From Gemmatimonadota bacterium (GTDB lineage Bacteria; Gemmatimonadota; Gemmatimonadetes; Palauibacterales; Palauibacteraceae): a stretch of DNA of 9,001 nt. Position 1 is the first letter of the stretch. Every line of letters begins with the position of its first letter. Of the stretch, positions 6,219 through 9,001 are shown in pieces. The stretch covers positions 1 through 9,001 of the forward strand of contig JAUVTH010000050.1 in NCBI GenBank assembly GCA_030601615.1, read 5' to 3'. Under the pieces are notes generated by a model, which searched no databases, was not told the origin of the DNA, and worked only from the letters and a program-made list of their open reading frames with translations. The position numbers were made by a program, and so were the translations under genes.

Positions 6219-8626
6219 AGTCGTCTGCCCCGGGCCAGGATCCACATGGTCGCGAGTGTCACAATGCCGGCCAGACTGATCCACACACCCAGCAGCAGCG
6301 AGGCGGGTGCGAAGCGGAACTCAACGTCGCTGAAACCTGGTGGAATCGGAACGGCCCGGAACACGCCGTTCGCTCTCAGCACGGGAGCGTCGACGCCGTT
6401 GACCGTGGCCTTCCAGCCGGGATACCAGCGATCGCTCAGCACGGCCAGCATTGGCCCGCTCGCCAGCACCTTCGCCGTCACCCGGTTGAGCTCCTCGGTG
6501 CGCGACAGGACCTGGCCCGACGCAGAGGGATCCAGGAGGGCGGGAGGCCTGGCTTCGAGCACGACCGTCTCACCGAGGGGGAAGTCCTCCTCCAGCACTC
6601 TTCTGAGCGCCGGCGCCTGCCCTTCCCGCTCCTCGTAGCTCGCCACCAGGTAGAGACGTTCCACCGGATCCGGGACCTCGTAGATGCGGATCGGTAGCTC
6701 GGGGTGGGACGCCACGAGGTCGAGCCCGGGAATCGAATCGGCGCTGGCGGTCGCATCGGCGTAGAACCCGACATTCATGGACTGCAGGAAACGCAGCGGG
6801 TCATCACTCCAGGCTCGAAGTGCAGCCTCGTTGGTCAGGGCCACGGAAATGAGCTCCACTCCCTGCAGACCGTCCTGCATGGGGAACTCGAAGATCTGAC
6901 CGACGTTGGGTCCCATCGTCTGGTAGTCGAGGTACATGTTCGTGAGCTCCCATGCTCCGCGCACCATGACGATGCTGCCCATCGCCGCTTGGTGAGGAGA
7001 TCCCCGATACCTGTAGTCACCCCGATCCTCCATCAGTCCGTCAAGCACGTCGGCCGTCCACGGCGCTGTAACGTAGACGTCGCTCTCCACGGATGGATTC
7101 ACGGCGCGATTGGCCACCAACAGGTCGACCGCGACGAGCGCCACGACGATCACGGACGCGAGGCTCCGGCGCAGGCGGCCCGTCCGGTAGAGCCACGTCA
7201 CGACGCCGAGACAGATCACGAGCCCGGCTACCCGCCGGGCGATCCCGGCATAGAGATCCTGGGCGCCCCGTGGATCCTCGCACAGCAGTGCCTCTCCGAG
7301 CCAGCCCGCGCACGCACGGGTCACAGCGTCGCCCATCGAGCCCAGGAGGGCCGCCGCGAACACGTAAAACCCGGCGATGGCCAGGATCGGCACCCATACG
7401 CCGACAGCCGCTCCCTTCTTCGGAGACCCTGCGACCGACCCACGCGCGGTCGGGGTTTCGAGCCACCGATCGACCCCTTGAGCGGCGAACACCGAGAGCG
7501 CCAGCGCCCCGAGAAGAAGGAATTTCTCGGGATACCGGAACGACCTGAACGGCGGGAGCCACGCGAAGATGGCCCGATACAGCGGACTGTGGGCGCCCAG
7601 GGCAAGCAGGACGGAAAGCAGTCCGACGAGGAGCCAGAAAACGACCCACCGAGGCTTCCGGCCGCGGAAGACGCCGACGGCCGCCAGGGCCAGAGCCACC
7701 CCGCCCGCATACACGCTCAGAATCCACGGCACTCCCGTGCTCGCCATGTACCTCGTCGAGAAGCCATGTGCGCCCGTTTGCAGGGCCGGGGGCAACAGCA
7801 TGTGCAGGACGCTCGTCGGCTCGAGGGAACGTGATGCCGCGTACTCCAGCTCGATCGGCAGCCGCCGGACCGAGTGGCTCATATACTCCGCGAACGGCAG
7901 CAGCTGCACGGCGACAAGGGCTACGGCCAGAACGCCCGCGATCACGAACGCCGTCGTCTGTCTGCCGCGTGAGAGCTCGCGACCCTCGATCGCCGCGAGG
8001 CCGTGCGCGAATATCAGGACGAGCCCGAGTGCCAGCATCTGGGGTTCCCCACCCAGAAACGCCACTCCGCACAGAATCGCGAAGATGAGCAGATCTCGGA
8101 TTCGGCCTCCGTCGAGGACTCTGTCCCAGGCCAGAAACACCCACGGCAGCCAGGCCACGGTCTGCAGGTTGTTGATGAAGTTCCCGATCGACGCGTAGAA
8201 GCCACCGAGCATGAGCACGACACCGCCCGTCATGGAGGCCGTCCACCCATGCCCCCAGCGCCGGAGCAGTAGAGCCAGTCCCATCCCGGCCAGCGGATAG
8301 TGGAGAACCACGAGCCAGTCGAACGCGTCGGGCATGGGAATTCCATACAGAACCAGGCTCCCCGGATAGAGAAGACCCGGCTGCAGCGAAGCGAAGAACG
8401 GCTCTCCCCCCGCGACGAGTGGATTCCACAGGGGCAACTCTCCGGCTCTCACAGCGCCGGCGAGGAAGTGCTTCATCGGATAAAAGAAGGGCGCCACGTC
8501 GCGACTGAAGAAAACTTCACCACGGAACAGCACCCTCTCGAAGAAGACCGCGGCGAGAACGACGAACAGTCCGGCCGCGGCGACCGGCGCGGGGACGCGT
8601 CGGAGACGGCCCGCCGCTCGTATCAC
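6215..8626 (-). CDS. YfhO-family multi-pass membrane protein (probable GT-C-type glycosyltransferase), 803 aa
   Basis: The N-terminal signature is typical of the YfhO family: a first membrane helix (about residues 13-33), then SRDVAPFFYP (41-50), GELPLWNP (62-69) and GGEPFFASLQPGLLYP (73-88). Roughly a dozen hydrophobic segments follow up to about residue 505. A large non-membrane segment (about 510-775) ends with DRWYPGWKATVNG (732-744), the usual YfhO C-terminal beta region, and a final helix at about 777-797. The length is close to that of known YfhO proteins. In Bacillus subtilis, YfhO is the extracellular-face transferase that decorates lipoteichoic acid with GlcNAc from a lipid-linked donor made by CsbB, whose gene is its neighbour. 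Here a CsbB/GtrB-like gene also lies in the same operon, so a role in transferring a lipid-linked sugar outside the membrane is inferred; the acceptor is unknown. The GTG start is chosen because of its Shine-Dalgarno site. The stop codon overlaps the next start by 4 bases. Confidence 0.9.
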   Translation of the reverse strand: MIRAAGRLRRVPAPVAAAGLFVVLAAVFFERVLFRGEVFFSRDVAPFFYPMKHFLAGAVRAGELPLWNPLVAGGEPFFASLQPGLLYPGSLVLYGIPMPDAFDWLVVLHYPLAGMGLALLLRRWGHGWTASMTGGVVLMLGGFYASIGNFINNLQTVAWLPWVFLAWDRVLDGGRIRDLLIFAILCGVAFLGGEPQMLALGLVLIFAHGLAAIEGRELSRGRQTTAFVIAGVLAVALVAVQLLPFAEYMSHSVRRLPIELEYAASRSLEPTSVLHMLLPPALQTGAHGFSTRYMASTGVPWILSVYAGGVALALAAVGVFRGRKPRWVVFWLLVGLLSVLLALGAHSPLYRAIFAWLPPFRSFRYPEKFLLLGALALSVFAAQGVDRWLETPTARGSVAGSPKKGAAVGVWVPILAIAGFYVFAAALLGSMGDAVTRACAGWLGEALLCEDPRGAQDLYAGIARRVAGLVICLGVVTWLYRTGRLRRSLASVIVVALVAVDLLVANRAVNPSVESDVYVTAPWTADVLDGLMEDRGDYRYRGSPHQAAMGSIVMVRGAWELTNMYLDYQTMGPNVGQIFEFPMQDGLQGVELISVALTNEAALRAWSDDPLRFLQSMNVGFYADATASADSIPGLDLVASHPELPIRIYEVPDPVERLYLVASYEEREGQAPALRRVLEEDFPLGETVVLEARPPALLDPSASGQVLSRTEELNRVTAKVLASGPMLAVLSDRWYPGWKATVNGVDAPVLRANGVFRAVPIPPGFSDVEFRFAPASLLLGVWISLAGIVTLATMWILARGRRL

Positions 8627-8635
8627 GACGTGGAT

Positions 8636-8641
8636 CTCCCC
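8636..8641 (-). promoter_or_regulatory. Ribosome binding site for the YfhO-family gene
   Basis: On the minus strand GGGGAG sits 9 bases upstream of the GTG at 8626-8624. This supports GTG as the start and marks the first cistron of the operon. I see no convincing -35/-10 pair in the 58 bases between the hairpin and this GTG. The operon therefore either uses a promoter that does not resemble the sigma-70 consensus or is reached by read-through from the pilin gene. Confidence 0.55.
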
Positions 8642-8684
8642 GGGATCCGGACGGATTCGGAAGGGAGGGTTTCAGGATGACCAA

Positions 8685-8714
8685 AGGGCGCAGCGGGAAA
8701 GCCCGCTGCGCCCT
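8685..8714 (-). terminator. Candidate intrinsic terminator after the pilin gene
   Basis: There is a perfect 13-bp inverted repeat (8685-8697 with 8702-8714) around a 4-base loop. Read on the minus strand the arm is AGGGCGCAGCGGG, the loop is CTTT, and the stem is followed by a short TTTGG. It begins 42 bases past the pilin stop codon and ends 58 bases before the GTG of the next gene. The stem is very GC-rich and stable, but the downstream T run is short (CCCTTTGG), so termination may be partial. A symmetric stem could also work as an mRNA-stabilising 3' end. It separates pilin expression from the downstream operon, wholly or in part. Confidence 0.7.
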
Positions 8715-8756
8715 GGTCTGCGATCCTCAAGAGAGACGAAGATCCGGAAGCCGCCC

Positions 8757-9001
8757 TTACGGAGACTTCTGTATCTTGCCCTCGATCGAGCTGCCCGTGC
8801 CGACCTCCACCCAGTAGCTGTTGCCCGAGGCGGAATGCGACGCGGTGATAGAGTACCCACCGGCCGACGCGGCCGAAGCCGAGATCGCGATGCCGGTGCT
8901 CGTAGTGAAGGAGCCGGTCGCCATCGAGGCCGGCGCGTAGCTCTGATCGTCGGCGAAGTAAGCCTCCTGGGCCGCCATCGCATTCCGAACGTCGCTCTTC
9001 G
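8757..9001 (-). CDS. Type IV pilin-like protein, C-terminal part (5' end outside window)
   Basis: This is the end of a gene that enters from the right edge. The visible frame gives 80 residues ending in TAA at 8759-8757. It opens with KSDVRNAMAAQEAYFADDQS, which matches the region just after the hydrophobic N-terminal helix of type IV pilins and pseudopilins, where a Ser-Asp-Leu/Val-Arg-Asn stretch is followed by an Ala-Gln-Glu-Ala-Tyr-Phe block. The prepilin leader and helix must lie beyond 9001. The remaining tail is small-residue rich and alternates like beta strands. Ser plus Thr make up 22 of the 80 residues, and there is no cysteine, so the classical C-terminal disulfide loop is absent. 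The product would be a subunit of a pilus or pseudopilus in the cell envelope. The ATG at 8978 lies inside the conserved block and is not the start. Pilin or pseudopilin is well supported; major versus minor subunit cannot be decided. The gene precedes the glycosylation operon on the same strand. Confidence 0.85.
   Translation of the reverse strand, partial: KSDVRNAMAAQEAYFADDQSYAPASMATGSFTTSTGIAISASAASAGGYSITASHSASGNSYWVEVGTGSSIEGKIQKSP

Noticed and set aside
6219..6284. A 22-codon N-terminal extension of GT-C A
   Set aside because: It overlaps the YfhO-family coding sequence more deeply, carries no membrane or signal character, and the GTG at 6218 gives the same 4-base overlap seen at the other junctions.
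4680..6638. A 652-codon open frame on the plus strand, and similar long plus-strand frames at 3136-4455, 993-2060, 1970-3034 and 6704-7834
   Set aside because: They lie antisense to genes with clear family motifs, their products are hydrophilic and rich in Arg/Gln/Glu/His/Pro without recognisable motifs, and their starts have no supporting context. Long antisense frames are expected in GC-rich coding DNA.
8627..8684. A sigma-70-like promoter for the operon
   Set aside because: The best hexamer-like stretch (TTGGTC with a weak downstream box) is far from consensus, so I do not annotate it.
8976..8978. ATG as the start of a small 73-residue protein
   Set aside because: The seven in-frame codons upstream (Lys-Ser-Asp-Val-Arg-Asn-Ala) continue the pilin family pattern to the window edge, so this Met is internal to a longer gene.
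8672..8983. A 103-codon minus-strand frame overlapping the pilin
   Set aside because: It reads the pilin DNA in another frame, is very Arg/Pro-rich and runs through the terminator hairpin.

Overview
The window is a GC-rich bacterial segment in which every credible gene reads on the minus strand, so the biological order runs from right (9001) to left (1). The right edge holds the C-terminal part of a type IV pilin-like gene. A near-perfect stem-loop follows, and then comes a tightly packed run of six membrane-associated glycosylation genes, the last of which leaves the window at position 1. The pilin implies a diderm-type bacterium with type IV pili. The composition and the style of the pilin tail would fit an environmental lineage such as Gemmatimonadota or a neighbouring phylum, but this is only an impression. 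There are no rRNA, tRNA, CRISPR or mobile-element sequences from which to place the organism.

Layout in transcription order: (1) 9001-8757, pilin C-terminal part; (2) 8714-8685, candidate terminator hairpin; (3) 8626-6215, YfhO-family membrane protein of 803 aa; (4) 6218-4530, GT-C glycosyltransferase of 562 aa, here called GT-C A; (5) 4533-2923, a second GT-C enzyme of 536 aa, GT-C B, clearly paralogous to A; (6) 2926-1949, GT2 polyprenyl-phosphate glycosyltransferase of 325 aa, GtrB/CsbB-like; (7) 1952-378, a third GT-C-type membrane protein of 524 aa, GT-C C; (8) 381-1, the N-terminal 127 residues of a further multi-pass membrane protein, probably GT-C type, GT-C D. All five junctions inside the run are 4-base start/stop overlaps (GTGA, ATGA, GTGA, TTGA, GTGA), so the six genes are almost certainly one translationally coupled operon.

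Functionally this looks like a three-component-style glycosylation system. The GT2 enzyme would charge a polyprenyl phosphate with a sugar on the cytoplasmic side. The multi-pass GT-C and YfhO proteins would use the flipped lipid-linked sugars at the outer face. No flippase (GtrA/GtcA type) is visible; it may lie beyond the left edge or elsewhere in the genome. The acceptor is unknown. Because the pilin gene is directly upstream and has a Ser/Thr-rich tail, pilin O-glycosylation is a reasonable but unproven hypothesis; a surface polymer or lipid is the main alternative.

The most interesting details are the operon architecture with four GT-C-type proteins plus YfhO around a single donor-lipid synthase, a Glu-to-Val change in the first-loop Asp-Glu motif of GT-C A compared with its paralogue, and a G9 homopolymer inside the coding sequence of GT-C C.
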